This document shows positions 38,570 through 51,561 of a DNA stretch of 64,000 bases, piece after piece. This DNA is from Pegea sp. RAD2-039 (Eukaryota > Chordata > Thaliacea > Salpida > Salpidae): positions 1 through 64,000 of the forward strand of contig JAQGEQ010000289.1 of NCBI GenBank assembly GCA_034620365.1, in the 5' to 3' direction. The notes under the pieces are model-generated. The model was not told where the DNA came from. It saw only the letters and a program-made list of their open reading frames with translations, and did no database searches. Within the stretch, counting starts at the first letter, position 1. Each line of letters starts with the position of its first letter. A program made the translations under genes and the position numbers.

Positions 38570-40065
38570 ATGATGAGATTATCACCCTTCACAAAAGAGG
38601 AACGATTCCGCATGCCTTAAGTACAGAGGCAAGCCCTTCATTAGACAGCAGACAAAGTTCTTACAGGAATTTTACTGGATAGGCTTGTGTCTTCTATAGC
38701 CAAAGACATTCTTCTTGAAACCCAACGCGGGTTCAGAAGCAATAGAGGCACTACAGGCATCTTGATTGTTCTTCAACAAATCTAAGAAACAAATAATTAA
38801 TCACTTTTTTAGACCTCATCAAAGCCTTCGATACTGTAGGTAGAAAAGCCCTTGAGAAAGGTTATTGAACATCTTGGATACCAACCAATGTTAAGCTGTC
38901 TTTACGAAACTTCTGTACGGATATGAATCTTGGGTCTTATAAGGTTGCCACTTGCGACTTCTAGATAGTTTCTGCCAAATTTGCCTTTGAAATATCCTAC
39001 CAATCAAATGATGAGGTCATATCTAATGCCAATGTGTTTGTTAGAACTAAGTTGGCAAGCATCAAAACTGAGCTCACAAAATACAGACTTTGATGGGTCA
39101 GTCATGTAGGCAGGTTGTAAAGTAACTCTTCACCCAAACTTGTATCTGGCTGCAGAAACAGAGGTCTTCCCTAGAATATAAACAATCTATTAAAAGTTTA
39201 TCAACGTGATGATACAACTCCACCAAGATCAAAAGAAACAAGTAAGATATGGAAATGACCTTTTCACACCATTTGTAATAGGAAATGATGTGAAGCAAGA
39301 ATATGCACCAACCCCTTTTCTGTATATCTTTCATAACGAATCACAACCCGAAGCCCTGATGATGTTGACGCAGTCTGTGATATGTACCGCCTTGATGTTT
39401 ACCTATTCAACTTTAGCCGTGTAAAGTCTACAACTTTTCAGCTTTTTAAGTTTCTATTCGCGGATGAAGTTGTGTCAGAGTCTCTACACTAAAGAATAAT
39501 ACTTTACTTTGCGTAATCTAAGAAACTATTTGAACTTAAAGTAGACCTTCACTTTTATGTTCATGTGACAATTACATTAACAGCAAAATGCTCACGACTG
39601 TGCAGCATTTCAAGTTTCTGGACAATAAAAATATAATTTGATGCTAATAATGATCCAGAAAGTAAAAAAGCAAATTAGCGATGGCAAACTTGATCAGTTT
39701 CATATCAGATTATTGAGTAACAGACAGCTCAAGACTGAGACAAACATAAACCTTTGCAAAGTAGCTTAGCTACATTATATACAATCTCTGCTTACCCTTT
39801 TCTGAACGGAATATCTTTTACCTCTTCAGAAAATAACTGGTAGAATTAATTGTCTCTAGAATGCAAAATAACCGTCTACTTTAAGTATTTTCCACATTTC
39901 ATGTGATAGCAGAATCAGAGGAGCTTCAAAAAGAGATTCAAAATCCTAGTGAAATTCTAGATGAAATAGCTGGGTATACACTCTCAGTTATTTCAACTTG
40001 TAGCAGATCATGTAGCTTAAAGAAAATCCATCAACATCTTTCGTGAGTGAATCTTGGGTAAACTT
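38570..40065 (+). pseudogene. Second-family LINE reverse transcriptase region (plus strand)
   Basis: QRGF/GSEAIEA and IKAFDTVGRKAL words (38700-38850) lead into a WVSHVGRL segment. A palm piece follows (MYRLDVYLFNFSRVKS, LFADE at about 39450), and a decayed C-terminus at 39900-40060 resembles the KRYKDxLKxSLKQL...ST end at 32650. Stops and shifts occur throughout. Bases 38667-39260 are one arm of the inverted duplication. Confidence 0.75.
38667..39260. repeat. Inverted duplication arm (partner 33404-33997)
   Basis: Reverse complement of 33404-33997, about 594 bp, nearly identical, with a spacer of about 4.7 kb. Outside the arms both sides continue with sequence of the same LINE family, but at far lower similarity. 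Confidence 0.9.
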
Positions 40066-42206
40066 AAAATGATGACTTTTCAAAGTCAGGTCTTAGTCTT
40101 GCTTACTATTATGGATGAATAAAGTACTTTTACTTTTGCTTAATTTATAATAAAATAAAACTCTATTAGAGATTTCTTATCATTTTACTGGGAAAAAATG
40201 CCACACAAACAAGAATCTTAGAAAACAAGAGCTTTTCCGAAAATATTTTCATATTCGAAATCATTTTTCTTCAGACTTTAAAAATACCTTAATTTAGTAT
40301 CTTCAAAATATGGCTAGAGTAACTGTTTGATAAATATTGGGCGGAATATTACTAACAGAATATAACTTTAATATTAATACTCAATTTTAAAGTATCGCGC
40401 GTTTTAACACTATTATTTTTATGGGTTTAAATCGTAGTTCAGTAACAGTTACAAAGAACGAATACTTCAAAATTTAAGATGATATATTTGTTATTGATTA
40501 AAAATTGAAGTCTTTTTTGTTTGTAGTTGCAGACCACATGGTATTTGGAAGCTATAGAAGCTTCACAAATAACTAAGTTTAAAAATATCAAATCAGCCAC
40601 TCATTAATCATCAAGTAGCGAATATTCTATTGAGAATTTATTCTAGAATTTATTTGAGGATTATAACCATAAAACCGAAAAGCCAAAAACAGCATCAAAT
40701 GTTTTTATTTAATAAAAATTAATTAGAAACTTAAAATGTTGCAAACTTTTTTAAGCTTCACAATTAGTTGAAAACGTTCTGACGAAAAATGACCTTCAAA
40801 GCTATCTGCCTATATTTGTATTTCTGAATCGTCATCATCTTGAAAGCAACTATAATTTATGAATTTAGGAGGTCAAAAATGTACTGAGTTTATTTTCACC
40901 GTTTTATTGTTGCAACGGATATTTTATTTCATGATAAATATCACCAGAAAATAGATTAGATCTCTCAGTATAATGCTGAACAAATAGTTTAAAAATCAAT
41001 CAGAACAAAGCTAACTTCATAGAATTACTAAAAAGTATTTTCATCACAAATAAAATTTGTTTGTAAATGTTGGCTTTCATTCAAACAAATATTTAAATAT
41101 GTTTGAGGCATAAAAACTGTAATTTTGTAAAAATTGATTTTCAGTTAATGATGCTATAATTTCTCCTTTAGATTTTTTTACTGCTTTTAAAACTGTTTTT
41201 TTTTAATGCTAAAAACATTATTTTAGTGATTCACTAAAATTTCCTAAGAATATATTGATAGAAAAGAAAATGTTAAATCAATATTTCAGTTCTTTTTATA
41301 TTTTACTCAAACAAAGCACCTCAAATGATTTGTTTTTAAAGAATTTTCTATTAAACTACTGAGTAAACTAGAAAAGAAACAATTTCATTGAAGGTAACAA
41401 AAATTTCAACATCTTTATCAGTTACTAATAGAAATTTAAGTAAAAAGTTATTTGATAATCAGATCTTTTTTTATGAAGCAGTAAGCAAAATTTGGTTATC
41501 TTCTTTCAGCTAAAATTCTAAACAGAAAAACTTACTGATAAAACTCTAAACCAACTGATTCAGATTTACAAATAAATCTTTAAGGAGAAAGCACTAGGCA
41601 AAAAAACTATTTATTTTCGACTTTTTAAATAGTTATTTTAAAATATTCAAAAATTATATCATCAAATGTTAATAGGTAAAACTCGAATTGAAATCTAAGC
41701 AAATGATTATATGTGATAAGAATTAGGAAGATAGTCTAGTTATTGATTTATTATACTAGAATATTGCAAAAATTAATAAATAAACTAAAAACGATTTTTA
41801 AACAAAACTGATCAAATATTATTAAGTATCAAAAAATAATGGATGACTTGATGAAAAAAAGATATGTGAAGCAAATAGATAAAGAAGTTTTGTTATAGCA
41901 GCATTACTCAAGAAAAAATATTCACATATTCGATAAACAAAGAAAATGTCTTTTGTCTTTATTACCACATTAACTATACATTATATTACAATAAATTTAC
42001 AACTAATTGAATATCTAGAAACTTTGTAGAATAAATACTGACTGAAAGCCCCAAGAAGCATATCGATTTAATAATTAAATTAATATATATTAAAATAGTT
42101 TGGTTAAAAAATTTTCACAAGCTTTAGAAGAAAGTAACTACGCTCAGAACATATATTGAAGGTTATATTTATTATTTGTTCCCACTTAATAATTGCAGAC
42201 TGAAAT
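40066..42206. other. AT-rich intergenic sequence, 3' flank of the SMAP-like gene
   Basis: No gene or recognisable repeat. The part next to 42206 probably includes the 3' untranslated region of the ArfGAP gene. Confidence 0.5.
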
Positions 42207-44501
<2,295 letters not shown>

Positions 44502-46669
44502 TATGACAAATCACAAAATCAAACTTTACAATTTAAATGTTTAACTATTTAAGTGGTAAACATAAAAAAGCTTAGTGGAAGTATTCTATAGAATCTATAG
44601 AAAAAAGGTATTGTTATAGTCTGATTCTCTAAGTTACCTGAATAATTGATAAATAATAACAGCATATTAATGACCAGCTTTGAGCAAACACGGCCATGCA
44701 AAGAAGATGAAAGGCCAGAATGATTGATAATCTATTTTAATAAATTGGTCTAAATATTTCCTTTGCTTTAAAGAATTAATAGCAAAAAAGCTAATCAAAA
44801 TTTATATATGATAAAAATGGCCTAATCTTATAATAACTTAACTTCTTATTAATAATTATATTTGAAAAGTATTTTCCTATTGAATAAAAACTCAAAAAAC
44901 CAAGTTAATAAAGTTTTGTCTCAAAAAGTTACTTATAATCTTAATAATCTTATTTAAATAATCTTTCAATATTACAACAATATATTTCTGATCAATCTGT
45001 CAATGATACATTACTCTTTCTTATATGTTCAATAAAAATCTTTGCCAAAATAAAGACTATATAAAAACATAAAAATTTAATTATATTTACTAACTTTGAA
45101 AAACTTAAAAAGCACAAAATAAACCATATAAGAACATAACTTAAACAATTATTATCAATTACATAAAGCTTGTAATAAATAATATTAAAAGAAAATAATT
45201 GATAACCATTACTAATGAAGATATAAAATGTTTTTATATTTATTCAGCATAAAATTCAAATAATTTATTAGCTAAATTTTAGCACATTCATAAAAATTGT
45301 CAAGAAAATTCAAGTATTCAAAGGGAGAGTTTAAAATATAATTTTTTTCTACAAGTATTTCAAGTTTAACTCTAAAATAAGAAAAAGTTGTTTATGCTAA
45401 ACAATAAATGAAAGAAATTTAAATTTCAGATGAAAATATTATGAAAAACTAAAACAATTGTTATGCTGAAAAATATCAAATAATTGAAATAGCAATTATT
45501 ATGATAAATAATTATATAATAAAACAATATAACAATACACTTTATAAAAAAATCATTAGAAATAGAACAAGTTTTATACTAATTTTAAACATAATAACTA
45601 AAATAAGGTTTTTATAAAAGATTAAAATTAATTCAATATTTATATCTAGATATTTTAAGCTAAAATAAATTTCTAAAAAACATTAATCCATTTAAACAAA
45701 AATCGCTTTTATAATTTTTTTTTCTGTTAGGTAACAAAATGAGGTCTGAAAATCAACTAATACATCGTAAAAAGAAGATTAACATTACTACATTGTGATT
45801 TAAGTAAAACATAACAACTTTTAAACAATAAATCGATTAGCAAGTTGAAAAAAACATGAAAATAAACACGTTACAGTATATATCTAAGGGTGTGACAAAA
45901 CATTTAACAAGACCTTTATGGCAACAAAACATTTTTGGAAAGTACAAAGTATGACGAAAACGACATTTCTTGCTTGAATAATTTTTATTCGAACTTCTAT
46001 CAGTTTTATAACGTTTACAATTACCGAAGAAAAAGTAACTAGTGTTTTTGTTTAAGCTTTTTATGATAAATATTATAATTGTTAAAATATTTGGGTTGAT
46101 ATTCATTAATTAGTGTTTGATTAAAGCTTATGTAATATTTTAAGTTATTCACTCTTGCAAATGTAATACAAATATAATTTAAGGTTATAGTTATTTTGAT
46201 AAATTATAATTAAAGCATAAATCGTTGAAATAGTTTGGATAAAACTTTAATACAGAAAAAAATTGATGTTTAGAAATCAGTGGGTTTTATCAATATGTAA
46301 GATTAGCTATTATATAACCAATCAATTAAGTTTGACTGGTAGAAATGCCATAGCAAGTTGATTGAAGTTCTATCGTATATGTGATTCATCTATATATGCA
46401 TCACCGTTCGCGGCCAAAGAGAGCCAGAAATAAATCAGAAGAAAATTTTAACTTCGGCAGCAGAATAGTCATAAGAATCATTTTGCAATCATCTAAAATT
46501 CTACTTGCTTTTTGATAGAAAAAGTTTTTATATTTCTGTAGAAAACTTATACCTGATATGAGTTTCTTTGACAAATTTAAGTTTACTTTTTAATTAAAAT
46601 AAGGAATCTGTATGCCACAAAACCTTAGTCTCATCAATATATATGACTATGGTAAAATCATTTCACACA
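44502..46669. other. AT-rich intergenic sequence upstream of the SMAP-like gene
   Basis: The first few hundred bases hold the likely promoter of the minus-strand gene; no motif stands out. The rest has no gene. The open frame at 45837-46106 shows no family similarity. Confidence 0.45.
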
Positions 46670-47400
46670 AACACTAAGACACAGTCCAGTATGATGAAAG
46701 ATGCTCTGTACCATTTAATATCAAAAAACAAGTAAAACAGGGATGTATCCTTGCCCCAACGCTCTTAGAATTTTTTCTCAATATTTCTAAAATAAGTGTT
46801 TCACGCATCTTCTGCATGAATCGAACATCATCAAAGATCTGATGGAAGTATGTTCAATACATCACGTCTAAAGACGAAGAGAAAAGTAAAAAAGATCTAC
46901 AACCACAACCTGATTTTGCCGATGATGCAGCAATTGTTACACATTCAGCAAAATACCTACTGATGCCAATAGATTGATTTTCACCAGCCTATACAGAATT
47001 TGGAATTAAAATCAGCCTAAAATAGGCAACAGTTTTTAGCCAAGGAGTTAGCGTTCCACAGCCAACCAACCTCGATGGCTGTGAAGTTGAGGTTGTAGAC
47101 AACTTTGTCTATCTCGGCTTAAATATAATATCATCAGTATCAATAGAAGCTGAGATCAACAGCGGTATTGGTAAAGCATCTCGATACATTTGCATGGCTT
47201 ACTTCCAGCCTAAAATAGGCAACAGTTTTTAGCCAAGGAGTTAGCGTTCCACAGCCAACCAACCTCTATGGCTGTGAAGTTGAGGTTGTAGACAACTTTG
47301 TCTATCTCGGCTTAAATATAATATCATCAGTATCAATAGAAGCTGAGATCAACAGCGGTATTGGTAAAGCATCTCGTACATTTGCATGGCTTACTTCCAG
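46670..47400 (+). pseudogene. Second-family LINE reverse transcriptase relic with internal tandem duplication
   Basis: The plus strand reads KKQVKQGCILAPTL, FADDAAIVTHSAKYL, AYTEFGIKISLK, VFSQGVSVPQPTNLDGCEVE and VVDNFVYLGLNI in order, the standard palm of an endonuclease/reverse-transcriptase LINE, with the FADD box intact. Stops and a frameshift inactivate it. The last part is duplicated (see the 193-bp repeat). Confidence 0.8.
47013..47398 (+). repeat. Tandem duplication, 193-bp unit, two copies
   Basis: 47013-47205 and 47206-47398 start with the same CAGCCTAAAATAGGCAACAG. They differ by about two changes: CTCGATGG against CTCTATGG, and a single-base deletion in TCTCG(A)TACATT. It is a recent local duplication inside the LINE relic. 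Confidence 0.95.
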
Positions 47401-47624
47401 TTTTCCTACTTTTTTGTACAAAAACGTGGAGTCTTCAGTTAAACAGTAATCTTTTTCTTGTCTTGATTTACTTATAAATACTAAAAAAGCCTTTTTTATA
47501 TAAAAGACAAACATACAGAAGAACTTATGGCAATGGTGTATATTTAATTATTTGAAAGTAATTAAAAAACTTTGTTTGAAAATAACAATTGTCAAAAAAT
47601 AATTTTTTTGCGATTTAATTTTGT

Positions 47625-48350
47625 ATCTATTTTATTTAACGCATGGCTGCACAACACATATTATACAGGTCTTCTACTGAAGAAAAATTCCAGCAATATG
47701 AACGTAAAAAGATACTGAAAAGGTTTTAAGTATCACACTTAATTAGTGTAAAAAATAGGAACGCTGCTAAGGCATATTTAAATATAGGTTATGAATCAAA
47801 AATACAAAATAAATAAAGAAACTGGCTAACAATAAATGAAGAAACACTATAGACTATTTGTTAACTGAATTTTAATTTTTTTACAATTTCAAGATAAATG
47901 ATAAATTTTAAAGTAATAGTATATTTGGGAAGAAGATTTACTTGCGGCTATCTAAATGAAAAAGCTGTTAAAGTTAGTTACTCAATTGGGTGTTATAAAA
48001 GTTGTTGAGTAAGATAATTTTTAATCGTAAATGTTTAAGAAAGACTGAAATCTTTAATAAAATCATTATATTTAAGATTTATTATTAAGATCGTAGTAAC
48101 GGTTTTTGTATAAGATAAAGGCTATGCCACGTCTAAGGAAAGCTTTTCTAGTGAATGATCTATAATCGGATTCAAGCCTTATAGTATCTTCTTGAAGGTG
48201 AAGTCTCCGTACAGAAGAGTTGAACTCTAACCTGGGACGGATGTATGTGGTAAAAAGTTTTAATAGTGTCTAAATATTTTTGGTCCTAAACAATTTGAGA
48301 AATTAGTATTAAGTAACTGAATCAATTCTGAACAAATGATTTACATGATG
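47625..48350 (-). mobile_element. Third-family LINE 3' end copy
   Basis: It starts with TTTAACGCATGGCTGC and shows the same order of words as 37200-37700, such as CTCAATTGGGTGTTATAAAAGTTGTTGAGTAAG-like text against 37553-37590. The reverse complement shows decayed C-terminal reverse-transcriptase reading near 48200-48260 (RPRLEF-like). 5'-truncated and dead. Confidence 0.5.
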
Positions 48351-48422
48351 AGCCCATTTTAAGCCATTAAGGAATAATTTTTTAAGTTAACTATGTAAAT
48401 GTTATTAAAATATTTTCTTTTT

Positions 48423-48510
48423 TGTTCAAGAAAATTTTCCATAAACATATTTATCATGTAAAGTATGTTCAAGAAAATTTTCCATAAACATATTTATCAT
48501 GTAAAGTATG
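48423..48510. repeat. 43-bp tandem duplication
   Basis: Two perfect-looking copies of a unit starting TGTTCAAGAAAATTTTCC, at 48423 and 48466. Confidence 0.95.
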
Positions 48511-49151
48511 TAAAGCTAACAATGTTCGAAAAATAAGTTCTTACCATTGTGTCAAAACCAACTCTATAGGAAATGTTTCTTTAGCGTTTTTCATTATTAT
48601 TACGCTATACTTTTATTCTAAATCCCACGCATTTTACGTAACATTATAAAAGTTCTAAATGTTATTATTAACTTTATTACGAGTAAAATCAGAGTTTCAT
48701 TTGAGCATTATGATTTTTTGCTTTTATCGGGATAAATAAATAAAAATTGTTTGTAAACAAAAATTCTGACATTGTTAGACATAGCAATTAAAAAGTTTTC
48801 TTTTATTAAAATATTTTTTATTTTTTTAAACGTTTTGAAGCATTATATTATTGCGCCTGTTTGACTTATGTTAGCTCAAATCTATAAATACTTAATTTTA
48901 TCATCTAAAATATTTTTTCTTTTTATTGATTTTTACTCTTTCTCATACTAATGATGTTGTCTGCAGGTAAGAATCGAAGTAGAAATGAAATAAGCAGAAA
49001 GGAAAACATTTTACTTTGTAAAGATTTTTTTGTATTATTGAGTATACATATATTATATACAGTTATATATATATTGCTATATTATATAATCAGTTTACAA
49101 CTACAAAAAGTGATAAAAAATTATTTAACTTTTTTAAGGTATAATCTAAGA
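48511..49151. promoter_or_regulatory. Upstream region of the FUT8-like gene
   Basis: AT-rich 5' flank and presumed 5' UTR. No defined promoter motif and no TGACGTCA palindrome was seen here, in contrast to the introns of the gene. Confidence 0.3.
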
Positions 49152-51349
49152 ATGAAGTCTTTTTTGAAACAAAATCGACTTCTTATTTTAAATAAAGTTT
49201 ATCTCCTTTGGCTATTGCTTGTGATTGTTAGTTTAATTTATTTGTTTTCCTTATCTCACGTGAGTAAACATACAAGGTAAGCATTGCTTTTAGGTATAAA
49301 ATCAAACATATTGATTATTCAAAGTTTTATCTTTAGCTGCTCTAGCAAAACCATGTACATACCTTATGCAAACTATGATTCCTTTAAAAATGAAATATTT
49401 ATGAAAGAGAAAGATATTACTCAAGGACATGCAGTGTCTTATAATCATGTTGAATTACAAAGACTTAAGAAAGAAACTATGTTCCTTTTCCAATATATAT
49501 TGCAAGTTAAAAATTTGAATATTAAAAATCAATTATTGGAGAGATATAGGTTTGAACATAAAATTTATAAATCAATGATATTTTTATTAAAATTTTTATT
49601 TTGAAGATCATTAAATTCTCAAATTGATATTTTGGTAAATAACAATCAAATGATACTGAAAAATGAGTCCAATGCTCTGATCAATTATGTAAAACAACAG
49701 ATTATAAAAAATCAGGTGATAACTTAAAACTTTAGGGTAACCAATATATTAGATTATCAAAGCTGTAAGCTAACTATAAAAGTATTTCTGATTTTTTATA
49801 CACTAAGTTTTTCTTTAATATCTAAGTAGACTTATCTAATTAAATTTTTTTGTCAGAGAATTCTTAGACCAATAAAACTTTTATTTATTTATTACTTTCT
49901 GATGAATTTCTAATTCATTATAAAAAAGTTTATTAGTTTGCAGCAACTTATACCAATCGTTTATTGTGTAACAGGAACCTGTAAGCAGCTGTCAGGAAAG
50001 AAGAAAGTTAATTATAAGAGAAGTTCCCGACTGTCAAATTGATTCCGTCATTTATCACATCACTAGTTGCTTCTTCCTTGCTCTTGGAACAAACCGAACT
50101 CTTCTTCTTGATCATGATGTACTTCCTGATTCTATTCAAGATCTCTTCTCATTTTTTAAACCAATCAGCAACAAGTGTTCAAAATACTCTCTCAAAGGAC
50201 TCCACGACCTTGAGCGGGAAGGTGCGCGTATGACGTCATTATCACATATCGCGTGATCGCGTTTTTAAGCAGAAGTTGATGATTACAATCACGGAAGAGA
50301 AGTAACAACAAATCGTGACGTCTTGTGCGCTCTTCCCAACTCCACTCACAGCTCCGCACTCTTCTCTCCTCAAACTTACCCGAGTGTCATCGATCCATAC
50401 ATCCATCGTTTCCATGCCAACCCGCCCGCATGGTGGGCAGGTCACGTGATTAATCAACTTCTTCAACCTCAGCAGAAGCTGGAAAAACTTCTCGATAAAA
50501 TCCAACTGAAACATCCGATAGTTGGGTTAGTTGATGACGTCATAATGATGTGTGATCACGTCATCACCGTTTTTTCTGTAGACTCCATTTTGATCTGAAT
50601 GAAAAGAATGAAGCACCAAAAGTGTGGCGTAAAATCGAGAAGTATATGACGTATGTTGAAGATTGGTTTCAGACGCAAGAAAGAAGAATATCTAGAAGAT
50701 TTTTAGCAAATTTAAAGATAACACGCAGAATTTATGTTGCCGCTGATGGTGATGAAAATTTTCTTCAACTTCTTTCTGATAAGTGAGACATCTAGTGTTA
50801 TCAGTATAAAAGTTGATAAAGATAATTTGTAGGTATGCAAATTATGAGATTTTTCATAATATCAAAAAGAACAAAGCTGGAGATAAATCTTCTCGAATTC
50901 TAACAGACGTCTTTACTCTCATCAAATGTGATCATGTCATCATGACTGATTCATCAGATGTACAACTTGACCACTTTTATCGCCACCTAGTGACCATTTT
51001 TTTCTTTCAGATGAACAACTTGATTTACTTTCTACTTCAAACACATCATGTCGATGCAACCTATAGGACAACTATATTTAATTATCAAGGAAGTACTAAT
51101 TATTCACAACTGCATGTAGCTGTCTCATCTCATCGCACAAATCCTCCTCCTTCACAACAATCTTACAGCTCAGAGCTATCATTCAATGCTGGTGACGTCA
51201 TTGAACCAGATATTAAAGTAGATTGGGACCCTGGTTGGTGCACAGGGCGTAATTTAAAGACTGGCCTATATGGCTCGTATCCAGCTTTTAAAGTGATTTT
51301 TAAGTATGAAACTGTCTCTTATCCTTTTGATACTACAATTTTCAACTAA
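49152..51349 (+). CDS. FUT8-like (GT23) fucosyltransferase-family protein with C-terminal SH3, catalytic Arg pair replaced
   Basis: Eight exons join in frame: 49152-49276, 49337-49549, 49607-49715, 49975-50221, 50273-50525, 50582-50782, 50833-50959 and 51011-51349, giving 537 residues (vertebrate FUT8 about 575). An N-terminal hydrophobic segment (residues about 13-35) fits a type II Golgi anchor, followed by a charged, helical stem. The catalytic region aligns with FUT8 through CQIDSVIY, ALGTNRTLLL, AWWAGHVINQLLQPQ, LKHPIVGLH, RIYVAAD and an Ile-Leu-Thr-Asp..TDSSD stretch. An SH3 domain ends the protein (AGDVIEPD, TGLYGSYPAFKV). FUT8 adds alpha-1,6 fucose to the N-glycan core. Here the HVRRTDK motif reads HFDLNEK and the second Asp of the TDD motif is Gly, so activity as a core fucosyltransferase is doubtful. 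It is convergent with the ASB2-like gene. Confidence 0.85.
50222..50272 (+). other. 51-bp intron with TGACGTCA palindrome (FUT8-like intron 4)
   Basis: GTGCGC...AAGCAG intron with TGACGTCA at 50231-50238. Intron 5 (50526-50581, 56 bp) has the extended form at about 50532-50543 plus a near-match CACGTCATCA. Introns 6 and 7 lack it. Confidence 0.85.
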
Positions 51350-51412
51350 CTGCTTACATCATCAACTTAATACTTTTTTTACTTGTTACGTCATCACTTT
51401 TTATTTTTCACT

Positions 51413-51556
51413 ATGAGTCAAAGAGATTTATTTGTTTTAAAACATGAAAATGTCAAATCGCTTCTTCATCTTTATCCTGATCTTCACCACTCTGATCCTC
51501 ATCACGATTCTGAACTGTTGACTGCAAAAACAACTTCTACGAACAAGTGTCGATGA
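51413..51556 (+). CDS. Possible 47-residue small ORF between convergent genes
   Basis: An ATG-to-TGA frame begins MSQRDLFVLKHENVKSLL and continues with His/Asp-rich sequence. It lies between the FUT8-like stop and the ASB2-like stop, and so overlaps the presumed 3' UTRs. Its codon usage looks protein-like, but there is no recognised homologue, and it could equally be UTR sequence. Confidence 0.2.
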   Translation: MSQRDLFVLKHENVKSLLHLYPDLHHSDPHHDSELLTAKTTSTNKCR

Positions 51557-51561
51557 CGTCA

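Noticed and set aside
45837..46106. 89-residue minus-strand frame
   Set aside because: Composition is like random AT-rich DNA, with no start context, splice sites or similarity.
50039..50233. Plus-strand frame of 64 residues
   Set aside because: Out-of-frame shadow of FUT8-like exon 4, which reads in another frame with clear family similarity.
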